A stretch of 64,000 nt of DNA from Halodesulfovibrio aestuarii DSM 17919 = ATCC 29578 (GCF_000384815.1 NZ_ARQF01000021.1:372001-436000), one strand, 5' to 3'; numbered from the stretch's first letter, positions 9,106-17,596 are shown. Numbers and translations: made by a program. The notes: a model not told the origin generated them from the sequence alone.

Positions 9106-9780
9106 TTACGCGTCTTGTTCCAATTGCGAAGAAAGATACCGATATTTTTTATACAACCGCACTCCAAGTGCTGAGGAAAGGATAAAGAGCACTGCACTGA
9201 CGCTTGTGCGAAGAACCGGCTCAACGGTGATACCGCTTCCTAAGAGAGAGAATATAATAGTTTGCGGCATATACCCTAGAGAAGAACCGGCGACAAAAGG
9301 TAGGGGCCGGATATTGCTTACTCCGGCAATAACGTTTGTAGCCAGATTGCTGCCGACTGGAAGCATGCGGACAATCATTGCTGTCTGAAAGGGTGAGTTC
9401 TGCAGGAAACTATTAATACCTTGGAGATGGTTCGGAAATTTGCGGTTGATTGTTTCTTGACCGAGAAAACGGGCTATCCAGAAGCAGCATGTGCATCCCA
9501 GTGTAACTGCGGTAATTGCGGCTAAGAATCCGTGGGCAGCACCAAATGCATATCCCGCACAAAAAGCAGAGAGTTGTCTTGGAATACCCATTCCCGTAAG
9601 TAGAGCGGCAAGTCCTACAAAAAGAAGAACTCCCTGTATCCCTGTAGCTCTAATATGTGTATCTACCCATTCGGGTTCTAAAAATTCAGCGATACCGAGT
9701 TTTCGAAGGGTAAGTACTACTGCAACAAGCAATCCAATGACTGCAAGGTTGATAAAAACTTTTTTTTGATTTGAAGACAT
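9106..9780 (-). CDS. TVP38/TMEM64 (VTT-domain) family membrane protein
   Basis: Integral inner-membrane protein of the DedA/VTT superfamily; role unproven, with relatives proposed as lipid scramblases or transporters. 224 residues with about five to six hydrophobic segments. The family core GIPRQLSAFCAGYAFG lies near residues 65-80, and GLxYMPQT-like GSSLGYMPQTII is near 168-179. SD GGGGA lies 5-6 bases before the ATG. It lies downstream of the GT2 gene on the same strand with a 94-base gap and may share its transcript. Confidence 0.85.
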   Translation of the reverse strand: MSSNQKKVFINLAVIGLLVAVVLTLRKLGIAEFLEPEWVDTHIRATGIQGVLLFVGLAALLTGMGIPRQLSAFCAGYAFGAAHGFLAAITAVTLGCTCCFWIARFLGQETINRKFPNHLQGINSFLQNSPFQTAMIVRMLPVGSNLATNVIAGVSNIRPLPFVAGSSLGYMPQTIIFSLLGSGITVEPVLRTSVSAVLFILSSALGVRLYKKYRYLSSQLEQDA

Positions 9781-9874
9781 AATTTCCCCTGCATTGATGG
9801 AAAAAAATCACCAAGCAGTTGGTCTACGGATACTGTGTATAGCGTATTGTAATGTATACGTTTAAAAATATGGC

Positions 9875-10606
9875 TTATAAGTTCCGGTCTTTAATAGAGT
9901 AACGGAAATGACGGCTCTGCATCCAGCGAATAGCTAGTAAGTCAAGGAAGGTAGCTTTGGCTCGATCGAGGATGCCATACTTGGATTCCCCATGCTGACG
10001 ATGTCTATGGTTCACAGGTACTTCAGAAACCGTGGCACCCTGCATTTTCATGAGTGTAGGGAGAAATCTATGCATGCCGGTAAGCATTGGGATTTTCTGA
10101 ACCATTTTGGTATCCATAACCTTAAGAGAGCAACCGGTATCTTTAACGGTTTCGCGGCTTAATTTGTTACGGATTGCGTTACCAATTTTTGAAGCAACTT
10201 TTTTTTGTAATGTGTCCTGACGCTTCTGGCGCCAGCCTATAACCATGGTGTAACCTCGTTCGTATTCACGAAGAAGGGCAGGAATGTCAGCAGGGTCATT
10301 TTGTAAATCTGCATCAATTGTAATGACCACATCAGTTGTTGCCGCATCAAAACCTGCTTTGAATGCAGCAGACTGGCCGCAGTTTTCTGCAAAAGCAATA
10401 TATTTCACTTCAGGATGCTCTTCGCCCATGGAGCGAATGACCTGTAGACTGTTATCAGAACTTCCATCATCAACAAAAATCACTTGCCATTCTTTGTCGA
10501 GCGAGGAGAGTGCCTTATTGATTTCACCGAAGAGAAGTGGAAGGTTATCTTCTTCGTTGAATACAGGGACAACTATAGATAGGGAGTTAATATTTGTCAT
10601 GCGCAT
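9875..10606 (-). CDS. Family 2 glycosyltransferase (dolichyl-phosphate-mannose-synthase-like)
   Basis: Predicted to transfer a sugar from a nucleotide donor to a lipid phosphate or similar acceptor at the inner membrane. 243 residues with a GT-A fold: VVPVFNEEDNLP (12-23), VDDGSSD (45-51), and the metal/donor motif IDADLQNDP (97-105). HRHRQHGESKYG near 206-217 is the conserved segment of DPM1-like enzymes. It lacks the C-terminal membrane helices found in ArnC/GtrB relatives and so resembles short soluble forms. Two in-frame ATGs (10606, 10600) are possible and no SD distinguishes them. Confidence 0.87.
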   Translation of the reverse strand: MRMTNINSLSIVVPVFNEEDNLPLLFGEINKALSSLDKEWQVIFVDDGSSDNSLQVIRSMGEEHPEVKYIAFAENCGQSAAFKAGFDAATTDVVITIDADLQNDPADIPALLREYERGYTMVIGWRQKRQDTLQKKVASKIGNAIRNKLSRETVKDTGCSLKVMDTKMVQKIPMLTGMHRFLPTLMKMQGATVSEVPVNHRHRQHGESKYGILDRAKATFLDLLAIRWMQSRHFRYSIKDRNL

Positions 10607-10714
10607 GGTATAAAGCGATTGGTGCGGCTTGTAAATACGGATTAGTATATTCCATTGAGCGTGCCGACATCAGTTAGTAATTGTGCAAAAAATAAAATTA
10701 ATTGCTTAGTGTTG

Positions 10715-10743
10715 TTGACAGGGGAGACGAATCGGCATAGAAG
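10715..10743 (+). promoter_or_regulatory. Promoter of first tRNA-fMet/tRNA-Trp unit
   Basis: TTGACA, a 17-base spacer, then TAGAAG, ending 14 bases before the mature tRNA. The same -35/-10 arrangement precedes the fourth and fifth initiator tRNA genes. Confidence 0.7.
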
Positions 10744-10757
10744 CTCTCTCACGATGA

Positions 10758-10834
10758 CGCGGGGTGGAGCAGCTCGGTAGCTCGTCGGGCTCATAACCCG
10801 AAGGCCGCAGGTTCAAATCCTGTCCCCGCTACCA
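10758..10834 (+). tRNA. tRNA-fMet (CAT), copy 1
   Basis: 77 nt with encoded CCA. Initiator hallmarks are visible: anticodon CAT in loop CTCATAA, three consecutive G-C pairs in the anticodon stem (GGG/CCC), A11:U24 in the D stem, and no pair at 1:72. Position 1 is C and position 72 is T, rather than the usual A72. Followed 14 bases later by tRNA-Trp. Confidence 0.96.
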
Positions 10835-10848
10835 AAAGAAAATGATTC

Positions 10849-10925
10849 AGGGGTGTAGTTCCAACGGCTAGAACGCCGGTCTCCAAAACCGGATGTTGGG
10901 AGTTCGAATCTCTCCACCCCTGCCA
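10849..10925 (+). tRNA. tRNA-Trp (CCA), copy 1
   Basis: 77 nt with encoded CCA. Acceptor AGGGGTG/CACCCCT, anticodon loop CTCCAAA (anticodon CCA), discriminator G. Co-transcribed with the preceding initiator tRNA (14-base gap) and followed by a terminator. Confidence 0.95.
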
Positions 10926-10983
10926 TTAACTACTTTTCGGGATATTCCTGATTTGGTGCTTAATGGATCAAATATAAGATTTC

Positions 10984-11014
10984 AGATTCAGCTTTTTTGT
11001 CTGAATCTTTTTTT
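10984..11014 (+). terminator. Terminator after first fMet-Trp unit
   Basis: AGATTCAG/CTGAATCT stem with a 9-base loop, then a T run. Confidence 0.8.
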
Positions 11015-11077
11015 ATGACTTTAAAATGGCATAACTCGTTAGAACGGGCTGCCAGTTGCGAAGTGCATATACGGTGA

Positions 11078-11154
11078 CGCGGGGTGGAGCAGCTCGGTAG
11101 CTCGTCGGGCTCATAACCCGAAGGCCGCAGGTTCAAATCCTGTCCCCGCTACCA
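11078..11154 (+). tRNA. tRNA-fMet (CAT), copy 2
   Basis: Identical in sequence to copy 1 over 77 nt. It begins the second fMet-Trp unit, 320 bases after the first. No clear TTGACA promoter lies immediately upstream, unlike copies 1, 4 and 5. Confidence 0.96.
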
Positions 11155-11166
11155 AAAAAATGATTC

Positions 11167-11243
11167 AGGGGTGTAGTTCCAACGGCTAGAACGCCGGTCT
11201 CCAAAACCGGATGTTGGGAGTTCGAATCTCTCCACCCCTGCCA
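11167..11243 (+). tRNA. tRNA-Trp (CCA), copy 2
   Basis: Identical to the first tRNA-Trp over 77 nt, 12 bases after initiator copy 2. The flanking sequence, including the downstream region, is also a diverged copy of the first unit. Confidence 0.95.
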
Positions 11244-11304
11244 TTAACTTCTTTTCGGGATATTCCGGATTTGATGTTTAATGGATTGAATATAATATAT
11301 TAAG

Positions 11305-11330
11305 ATTCAGGGCACTGACCTGAATTTTTT
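11305..11330 (+). terminator. Terminator after second fMet-Trp unit
   Basis: Stem ATTCAGG/CCTGAAT with a 7-base loop, followed by five T residues. Confidence 0.72.
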
Positions 11331-11393
11331 ATGACTTCAAACTAGCATTTGTTATTAGAACGAATGGGTTGTAGCGAAGTGCATATATGATGG

Positions 11394-11470
11394 CGCGGGG
11401 TGGAGCAGCTCGGTAGCTCGTCGGGCTCATAACCCGAAGGCCGCAGGTTCAAATCCTGTCCCCGCTACCA
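11394..11470 (+). tRNA. tRNA-fMet (CAT), copy 3
   Basis: Identical to copy 1, without a partner tRNA-Trp. The upstream spacer resembles that of copy 2 (shared GCGAAGTGCATAT stretch), which suggests this unit lost or never gained the Trp gene. Confidence 0.96.
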
Positions 11471-11480
11471 AAAATATACG

Positions 11481-11511
11481 AGACTCAGAAGTGATACTGG
11501 GTCTTTTTTTC
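11481..11511 (+). terminator. Terminator after fMet copy 3
   Basis: Stem AGACTCAG/CTGGGTCT (one G-U pair), then seven T residues. Confidence 0.75.
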
Positions 11512-11552
11512 TTTTTATTACGCCCCCACAGAAATAATTTTTTTGTTTCTTG

Positions 11553-11581
11553 TTGACGGGCGATCTGGAAGGGCATAGATA
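11553..11581 (+). promoter_or_regulatory. Promoter of fMet copy 4
   Basis: TTGACG, a 17-base spacer and TAGATA, 14 bases before the mature tRNA start. Confidence 0.7.
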
Positions 11582-11595
11582 CCTTCTCACGATGA

Positions 11596-11672
11596 CGCGG
11601 GGTGGAGCAGCTCGGTAGCTCGTCGGGCTCATAACCCGAAGGCCGCAGGTTCAAATCCTGTCCCCGCTACCA
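11596..11672 (+). tRNA. tRNA-fMet (CAT), copy 4
   Basis: Identical to copy 1 over 77 nt. With its promoter and terminator it forms a unit nearly repeated by copy 5, 201 bases downstream. Confidence 0.96.
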
Positions 11673-11681
11673 TGAATATAT

Positions 11682-11712
11682 GAGATTCAGAAATGATTCT
11701 GAGTCTCTTTTT
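11682..11712 (+). terminator. Terminator after fMet copy 4
   Basis: Stem GAGATTCAG/CTGAGTCTC (one G-U pair), then a T run. Confidence 0.78.
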
Positions 11713-11753
11713 CTTTTTATTACGCCTTACAGAAATAAAATTTTTGTTTCTTG

Positions 11754-11782
11754 TTGACGGGCGATCTGGAAGGGCATAGGTA
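11754..11782 (+). promoter_or_regulatory. Promoter of fMet copy 5
   Basis: TTGACG, a 17-base spacer and TAGGTA, almost the same as the promoter of copy 4. Confidence 0.68.
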
Positions 11783-11796
11783 CCTTCTCACGATGA

Positions 11797-11873
<77 letters not shown>

Positions 11874-11882
11874 TGAATAGTT

Positions 11883-11914
11883 AAGGTTCAGAAGTAATTC
11901 TGAACCTTTTTTTT
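11883..11914 (+). terminator. Terminator after fMet copy 5
   Basis: Stem AAGGTTCAG/CTGAACCTT with an 8-base loop and a T run. Confidence 0.85.
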
Positions 11915-11986
11915 GTGTCTATTGCATGAGGGTAAGGCTGTTTGTCTGCTCAATGTGTTAAATTTACTGAATAAAGTTTATACGTG

Positions 11987-12015
11987 TTGACAGAGGTGAA
12001 GCATCTGGTTATCAA
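11987..12015 (+). promoter_or_regulatory. Sigma-70 promoter of the ilv leader and ilvBN
   Basis: TTGACA, a 17-base spacer and TATCAA, about 36 bases before the leader start codon. Confidence 0.78.
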
Positions 12016-12050
12016 AAGTAATAACAACTTTGTAAAACTCGGAAGAACAT

Positions 12051-12158
12051 ATGTACAACGCAACCACGATAGCATTCCCAATTGTAGCTAGTAGCACCCT
12101 ACTAGTCTCCGTCATCGTGGTCGTCGTCAACGTCGTGAGAAACGTCGTCGCGTTGTAA
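12051..12158 (+). CDS. ilvBN leader peptide (branched-chain attenuator)
   Basis: A 35-codon ORF beginning MYNATTIAFP, preceded by SD GGAAG five bases before ATG. Seventeen of 35 residues are Val, Ile or Leu (11 Val, 3 Ile, 3 Leu), including four Val in a row (codons 23-26). It lies between a strong promoter and an intrinsic terminator just before ilvB. This is the known layout of transcription attenuation in branched-chain operons: ribosome stalling at Val/Leu/Ile codons would prevent the terminator from forming. ACCACGAT at 12063-12070 is perfectly complementary to ATCGTGGT inside the Val run at 12113-12120, a likely alternative pairing. Confidence 0.87.
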   Translation: MYNATTIAFPIVASSTLLVSVIVVVVNVVRNVVAL

Positions 12159-12185
12159 CGGGTTTTCATACTAAGTAAAAATGAC

Positions 12186-12217
12186 TCCGCCAGCGCTTCG
12201 GCCCGGCGGATTTTTTT
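12186..12217 (+). terminator. ilvBN attenuator terminator
   Basis: A G+C-rich hairpin with TCCGCC/GGCGGA at its base, inner GC pairs around a TTCG-containing loop, then seven T residues, 28 bases after the leader stop codon and 55 bases before ilvB. Confidence 0.85.
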
Positions 12218-12271
12218 ATGATCCAGAACCTCCGCCGGTAATAAGTACTTGGATCGCAGCAGGAAAAACGA

Positions 12272-13948
12272 ATGCGAGAAATGACCGGTGCAGAATGTAC
12301 GGTTCGTCTTTTAGAGCGGCAGGGCATTACTATTATTTCAGGTATCCCGGGTGGGGCTAACCTGCCATTGTACGATGCATTGTCGCGTAGTAAACAAATT
12401 AAGCATATTCTTGCTCGACATGAGCAGGGAGCTGGTTTTATTGCGCAGGGAATGGCACGCACAACGGGTAAACCTGCGGTGTGTCTTGCTACCTCCGGCC
12501 CCGGTGCAACAAATATTGTAACTGCCATTGCAGATGCTAAATTAGATTCCGTTCCGCTTGTCTGTATCACAGGGCAGGTACCTACTCCGCTCATTGGTAC
12601 TGATGCATTTCAAGAAGTAGATACCTACGGGATGTCTATTCCCATCACGAAACATAATTTTCTTGTACGTTCCGCTCAGGAACTCCTTACCGTAATTCCA
12701 GAAGCATTCCGACTTGCCGCCTCAGGTCGTCCGGGGCCTGTTCTGGTTGATATCCCTCGGGATGTTCAGCTTGAGCATATTGCAGTTGATGATTTGCCGG
12801 CACCGGCTGTAGCAGATGCACCGCCGGTTGTGTCTGATACTGACATAGCGACTGCAGCAGAGATGATTAACCGAGCAGCGCGCCCTGTTTTGTGGGTTGG
12901 GGGCGGTGTAGTTGCCGCACAGGCGGATGCCATATGTAAGAATCTCGCAGAGACAGCTTCAATGCCTGTAACTATGACCCTGATGGGGCTTAGCGTTATC
13001 CCTCGTGATCACGAACTGAATATCGGTATGTTGGGAATGCATGCAGAGCGCTACACCAATATGGCGATGGAAGGGTGCGATTTAATTGTTGCTGCGGGCG
13101 TTCGTTTTGATGATCGCGCAACAGGCAAGGTAAACGAGTTTTGCCCAAACGCAAAAGTTATCCATATTGATATTGACCATTGTGAACTTGATAAACTTCG
13201 CTCTGTGAGTCTTGGTATTTTGGGAGACATCCATGATGTGTTTTCAAAATTACTTCCAAAAATTGAGACTAAACCACGAAAAGAATGGATTGGATATATT
13301 TCTGCCCTTAAAAGCGCTTTCCCTCCCCATTCTCCTTCAGAGAGCGGTTTTGAGTCTCCACAGAAATTTATTCGTCTTGTCGGTGAACTTTCGGACAATT
13401 CTACCATTGTCACAACAGACGTTGGAAAGCATCAGATGTGGACTGCACAGAGTTATCCTTTTACGGGTGGCCGTCAGTGGCTTACTTCCGGTGGGCTGGG
13501 AACAATGGGCTTTGGCTTGCCTGTAGCAATCGGAGCTGCACTTGCTGCTCCGGATAAAAAAGTTATTTGTTTTAGCGGTGACGGAAGTATTTTGATGAAC
13601 ATGCAGGAGCTTGCAACTGCCGTAGAGCATAACGTTGATGTGACAGTTGTTCTGTTTAATAACCAGTGTCTCGGGTTAGTGCATCAGCAGCAGGAATTAT
13701 TCTTCGAAGGTAACTGTTTTTCTTCAGAATATCCTATTGCTTTGGATTACGTCGCCATTCTGCGAGGGTTCGGCTGGCATGTATGCGATCTGGCAGAAAA
13801 TTGCAGCGAAGAGATTGTAAAGCAGGCGTTAGCGACTGAGGGGCCGTGTCTTATCCATATGCCGGTCAGCAGAGAAGAAAAAGTTTTGCCAATGGTTCCT
13901 CCCGGAGCAGCGAATCGGGTAATGATTGGAGGTGATACAAATGGCTAA
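12272..13948 (+). CDS. ilvB: Acetolactate synthase, large (catalytic) subunit
   Basis: Thiamine-diphosphate enzyme condensing two pyruvates, or pyruvate plus 2-oxobutyrate, in the first common step of Val/Leu/Ile synthesis. 558 residues with three TPP-enzyme domains. ARHEQGAGF contains the catalytic Glu (E51). SGDGSILMNMQE near 435-446 with the downstream NNQ (near 460) forms the Mg-TPP motif. SD AGGA precedes ATG. It overlaps ilvN by 8 bases, so translation is likely coupled. Regulated by the upstream attenuator. Confidence 0.94.
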   Translation: MREMTGAECTVRLLERQGITIISGIPGGANLPLYDALSRSKQIKHILARHEQGAGFIAQGMARTTGKPAVCLATSGPGATNIVTAIADAKLDSVPLVCITGQVPTPLIGTDAFQEVDTYGMSIPITKHNFLVRSAQELLTVIPEAFRLAASGRPGPVLVDIPRDVQLEHIAVDDLPAPAVADAPPVVSDTDIATAAEMINRAARPVLWVGGGVVAAQADAICKNLAETASMPVTMTLMGLSVIPRDHELNIGMLGMHAERYTNMAMEGCDLIVAAGVRFDDRATGKVNEFCPNAKVIHIDIDHCELDKLRSVSLGILGDIHDVFSKLLPKIETKPRKEWIGYISALKSAFPPHSPSESGFESPQKFIRLVGELSDNSTIVTTDVGKHQMWTAQSYPFTGGRQWLTSGGLGTMGFGLPVAIGAALAAPDKKVICFSGDGSILMNMQELATAVEHNVDVTVVLFNNQCLGLVHQQQELFFEGNCFSSEYPIALDYVAILRGFGWHVCDLAENCSEEIVKQALATEGPCLIHMPVSREEKVLPMVPPGAANRVMIGGDTNG

Positions 13949-14252
13949 TCATGCACATACTGTTTTGGATATACTGGTAAATAACCATCCGGGTGTTATG
14001 GCACACGTGACAGGGTTGTTTTCCCGAAGAGCGTTCAACGTTGAAGCCATCTTGTGTCTTCCTGTTGCGGACACCAGTACAAGCCGTATCTGGTTGTTGG
14101 TGAATGAGGATGGAAGACTTGATCAGATGATGAGACAGATGCGGAAGCTTCAGGATGTGTATGAAGTGACAGCGTCGGCTGAGCACACAAAAGTCTTTGC
14201 CGATTTAGCTTCTGTCATGAGTTCGGAATCGAATCAAAGTATGGCTGGTTAA
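13941..14252 (+). CDS. ilvN: Acetolactate synthase, small (regulatory) subunit
   Basis: 103-residue ACT-domain subunit that stabilises IlvB and confers feedback inhibition by branched-chain amino acids. The start HTVLDILVNNHPGVMAHV and FSRRAFNVEAI are the ligand-binding ACT signature. It is about as short as E. coli IlvN (96 residues) and lacks the C-terminal domain of the 160-residue IlvH type. The start is ATG 13941, with GGAGG 8 bases before it, inside the end of ilvB. Confidence 0.93.
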   Translation: MANHAHTVLDILVNNHPGVMAHVTGLFSRRAFNVEAILCLPVADTSTSRIWLLVNEDGRLDQMMRQMRKLQDVYEVTASAEHTKVFADLASVMSSESNQSMAG

Positions 14253-14301
14253 CAGTCCTTTTCTATTGTCCAAATGCTGCACCCAAAGGCATTTGAACAC
14301 T

Positions 14302-14348
14302 AAAATCCCGTGTGCGAGAACCATCGTACGCGGGATTTTATTTTTATT
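14302..14348 (+). terminator. Terminator of ilvBN
   Basis: A 16-bp stem AAAATCCCGTGTGCGA/TCGTACGCGGGATTTT with G-U pairs, followed by a T-rich tail. Confidence 0.88.
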
Positions 14349-14438
14349 TTTGTCCAGAATGGCTGAAACCTTCTGTTTGCCGAAGCTAGAGAACTTGGTT
14401 ACATATCTTGCGATGCATTTTTATCTTCGGAGTATTTC

Positions 14439-16532
14439 ATGCGAATAGGATTCAAGCTGGTCACCGGATACGTATTGTTGTTAGGGCTCATGGGAGCTCT
14501 AGTTTTTTTTGGAATAGACGGTGAACAGCGGTTGTCGAAAAATTACGATCTGCTTGCCAGGCTTTCTCATTTGGAAAGCAGCATTGCAATGGTACATAAG
14601 GCTTCTCTGTTAGGAGCTGGGCATGATGCATTGCTTGGCCTTAGCGCTGAGCTATCAAAAGAGCTTAATGAGTTTGATTCAACAAAAAATTCAAATCAGG
14701 CAGCAGTGATACGCCGTGCACAGCTTGCCAATTCTGGGTATAAAGAAAAGCTGGAAGCAATCAAGGCACTATCTTCTGGTATTAATCGCTATCTTGAGCT
14801 TTCTAAAGAAAATGTAAAAAATATTGCAGATGATGCGGAGCGTATTGAAGGGCTCATTGCTGATCAACGTGTATCGTTGCTCAGTGCATCCGCGCAGGAT
14901 GCACAGCGTAAGCGTAATCAACGGCTGAAGTCTATGCAGGAGAGTCTTCAGAATTTGCAAGTCACATTGCGGTTAATGGAAGCAACAAACAAGAAGAGTG
15001 ATTATGACATAGCTAAGGATAATGCAGAATCCTTACTGGAAAGCTGTACTGCGTTGCGAACCAGTATGAGCTCTATGGATTTGCTTGTGCTTGACCGTGC
15101 TATCGTTGCTGCTAAAAACTTGAATACAGATTTTATCCAGCTGGGGCAGCTGTATAATAGACTAGTGGACGTTGACTCGGATGTCGGCTCAGGTCTTTCC
15201 AATGTGAATGTTGCTATCAGGCAGCTTGCGGACTCACAGCGTGATACTCTGGCGTTTGTGCGGGAGTCTTCTATTTTGCCGGGCGTTGCAATTATTGCGT
15301 GCGCCGTCATTGTTACACTTATTTTTTACTTGCTGATTTTAAAAACTTCAGGGCTTTTTGTCTCTCGGGTCGAGCAGGCAGTAGCTGGATTGACCTCGGG
15401 AGAAAATCCTCCCCCTTCTTCCAAGAAGCCTCAAGAAATGTCTCAACTGGAAACCGCACTTTGGGCTGCGTGGAGTAAGGTTGCAGAGCAGACAAGAGCG
15501 TTGGAGCAAATTGCAGAAGGTAAGCCTGTTGCAGACATAGAAAATCGTCTTGGTCTTGATGCATTAAGTCGTGCTATTGGTGATGTTGATGCAACTCGTC
15601 GCGAAGTGGAGCAAAGTTTGCGACAATGTCTTGAATCCGTAAACATGCCGGCAACAGGAACTGCTTCAGATATGTTACAGTCCCTGAAGACCTGTGTATA
15701 TGACGCTTCAACGTCCCTAGCCTCTGTGACCGAAAAAATACAGGGCTTTCGTCAGTCAGGTCTGAAGCTTGAAAAAAGGCTTACACAGGCTGCAGAACAA
15801 AGCGAACAAGCCTTCGCTACCCTACATGGTGTCAACAATTTTAGCGAATTGGCGTCAGCTGTCTCTTCTTCATTGGGGGGATATACAAAGTCTGGTGGGG
15901 GAGCGGCTGCTTCAGTCTTGGAACTGAAGTCACAGTTTGCTGAAATTGAACGGGCAATGAAAGTTATGGGGTGGCAGGTTGCCAGTTATGAGGATGTAGC
16001 CCGTCATCTTGAGACCTTAGCGATCAATATCAATGTCGAAGCTGCTCGTATCGGTGCAGATACTACAGCGATGGCAACTATTGTTAAAGAAATACGCGGA
16101 CTATCTGATAAATGTCGCCACGCTGCAGAAGCCAGTGACAATGGTAAAACAATAGGATCCCGTGCGCTGGATAGGGTGTTCAACTTCTTGAGTAGTTTGG
16201 AAAAACAGAACGATCCAAGTCTTGCCACAGCCGATAAAGATGCTGTAAAGCGTGCTGTACAAGTATTAAGCCAGTTAGAAAATGTTGAGTTGGCGTTATC
16301 TGCTATTTTCACAAAAGCTGGCGTTGCTTGCACCCAATTTGTTTCTGAAGCCGAGGCACTTGTTTCTGTTGTAGAAAATGCTTCTGCCACGTCTGCAAAG
16401 CTTTTAATTGAACAGACCGAACGTGCTGCGGGAGAAGCGGAAACGTCATTAGGGAAACAGCCTATTGAGTTAACAGAGCAGATTGTCTCGTTTGAGGATG
16501 GTTCATTTTCGCTACCTAAGCTTGATTTATAA
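14439..16532 (+). CDS. Degenerate methyl-accepting chemotaxis-like membrane protein
   Basis: 697 residues. TM1 at about 7-25, a mostly helical periplasmic region to about 280, TM2 at about 282-301, then a long coiled-coil cytoplasmic part. Near residues 523-570 a chemoreceptor-like hairpin is recognisable (NVEAARIG, EIRGLSDKC, HAAEAS). The near-invariant CheA/CheW-binding tip (QTNLLALNAAIEAARAGE with GRGFAVVA) is badly changed: only EAAR-G and EIR-L remain. It is therefore probably a receptor-derived sensor or scaffold rather than a normal chemoreceptor. SD GGAG lies 7 bases before ATG. Transcribed after the ilvBN terminator. Confidence 0.65.
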   Translation: MRIGFKLVTGYVLLLGLMGALVFFGIDGEQRLSKNYDLLARLSHLESSIAMVHKASLLGAGHDALLGLSAELSKELNEFDSTKNSNQAAVIRRAQLANSGYKEKLEAIKALSSGINRYLELSKENVKNIADDAERIEGLIADQRVSLLSASAQDAQRKRNQRLKSMQESLQNLQVTLRLMEATNKKSDYDIAKDNAESLLESCTALRTSMSSMDLLVLDRAIVAAKNLNTDFIQLGQLYNRLVDVDSDVGSGLSNVNVAIRQLADSQRDTLAFVRESSILPGVAIIACAVIVTLIFYLLILKTSGLFVSRVEQAVAGLTSGENPPPSSKKPQEMSQLETALWAAWSKVAEQTRALEQIAEGKPVADIENRLGLDALSRAIGDVDATRREVEQSLRQCLESVNMPATGTASDMLQSLKTCVYDASTSLASVTEKIQGFRQSGLKLEKRLTQAAEQSEQAFATLHGVNNFSELASAVSSSLGGYTKSGGGAAASVLELKSQFAEIERAMKVMGWQVASYEDVARHLETLAININVEAARIGADTTAMATIVKEIRGLSDKCRHAAEASDNGKTIGSRALDRVFNFLSSLEKQNDPSLATADKDAVKRAVQVLSQLENVELALSAIFTKAGVACTQFVSEAEALVSVVENASATSAKLLIEQTERAAGEAETSLGKQPIELTEQIVSFEDGSFSLPKLDL

Positions 16533-16591
16533 AATCTTCTGGTTAGTTAGAGCATGGCTTCTAGCAGAACGATACTATATAGAGTGGATAT

Positions 16592-17596
16592 ATGAGTGTA
16601 CCTAATGACTGGTTAGTCGTGCGTTTAAGCGCACTTGGTGATGTCGTTCTTACTACTGGAGTGCTCTCTTATCTGTATAAGAAATATGGTTGGCGTTTTA
16701 CGTTCCTTACGTTGGCACCTTGGTCTTCTGTTCTAGAAGGGCATCCTGCCATTGACCGTATTATTTCTATCAATAAAGAAGAACTGCGTTCCAGTAGCGG
16801 ATATACTTTTTTTAAGCAGTTGGCTGAGGAGCATGAGGGTAAGGGGCTGCTCGACCTGCATGGAACAATGCGTTCAAGATTTTTGGCATTGTGCTGGAAA
16901 GGGGCGGTTCGCAGGTATCCGAAATTTTCTTTGCAGCGAAGATTATTTCTTCAGACAGAGGGCAAACTTGGTGGCGAAAAGCTTCTGCGTTTTAATGTGC
17001 CTCAACGTTATGCTCTCGCCGTTGAAGAAGTCGCTCCATCGCGTCTGGAATTACTTCCACGGATTTTTTTGTCAGAAAAAGAAATTCAGTATGGAAAGAG
17101 CGTGTGTGAGCGTGTTGCAGGACGCAAATCTATTATCGCATTGCATCCGTTTTCTACACATCCCAATAAGGCATGGTTTAGCGATTACTGGCGAATGTTA
17201 GCTGAAAAATTGGCTGAGGCCGGGATGCATGTTGTTATTATTGGTGTTGGCAATTCTCCTGTTCCAGAAGGGGATAATGTCACCGATCTTACAGGAAAAA
17301 CAACTCTCCGAGAGACTTGCGCTCTTCTTTCCTGTGCGCAGGCGCTTGTTACAGGGGATTCTGGTCCGATGCATCTGGCAAGCGGTGTGCAGACCCCTGT
17401 GGTCGCATTGTTTGGGCCAACTCATCGTGCGTGGGGATTCTATCCGGAAGGGCTCTCTGATATTGTGCTTGAGGCAGATGAAGACTGCCGTCCTTGTTCG
17501 TTGCATGGCAAGAAAGTATGCGAAAAAGGGCAGAGCTGCATGCGATCAATCGAGCCGGATAGAGTGCTGAGAAGTGTGCTTTCTTTGTTTTCCTAA
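16592..17596 (+). CDS. Glycosyltransferase family 9 (ADP-heptose:LPS heptosyltransferase-like)
   Basis: Predicted to add heptose to the LPS inner core on the cytoplasmic face of the inner membrane. 334 residues. The N-terminal VVRLSALGDVVLTTGVL is the family 9 acceptor-domain start. GDSGPMHLASGVQTPVVALFG near 256-276 followed by PTHRAWGFYP is the ADP-heptose-binding signature. The specific step (WaaC/F/Q-like) cannot be told from sequence alone. Confidence 0.87.
   Translation: MSVPNDWLVVRLSALGDVVLTTGVLSYLYKKYGWRFTFLTLAPWSSVLEGHPAIDRIISINKEELRSSSGYTFFKQLAEEHEGKGLLDLHGTMRSRFLALCWKGAVRRYPKFSLQRRLFLQTEGKLGGEKLLRFNVPQRYALAVEEVAPSRLELLPRIFLSEKEIQYGKSVCERVAGRKSIIALHPFSTHPNKAWFSDYWRMLAEKLAEAGMHVVIIGVGNSPVPEGDNVTDLTGKTTLRETCALLSCAQALVTGDSGPMHLASGVQTPVVALFGPTHRAWGFYPEGLSDIVLEADEDCRPCSLHGKKVCEKGQSCMRSIEPDRVLRSVLSLFS

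Noticed and set aside
8937-9224. 95-codon minus-strand frame with a hydrophobic stretch
   Set aside because: Overlaps the end of the TVP38 gene in another frame, has no SD and no family resemblance.
11427-11654. 75-codon minus-strand frame across the tRNA-fMet copies (NLRPSGYEPDELP...GTGFEPAAFGL)
   Set aside because: It is the antisense of initiator tRNA genes; this translation is a well-known false protein in databases. No SD.
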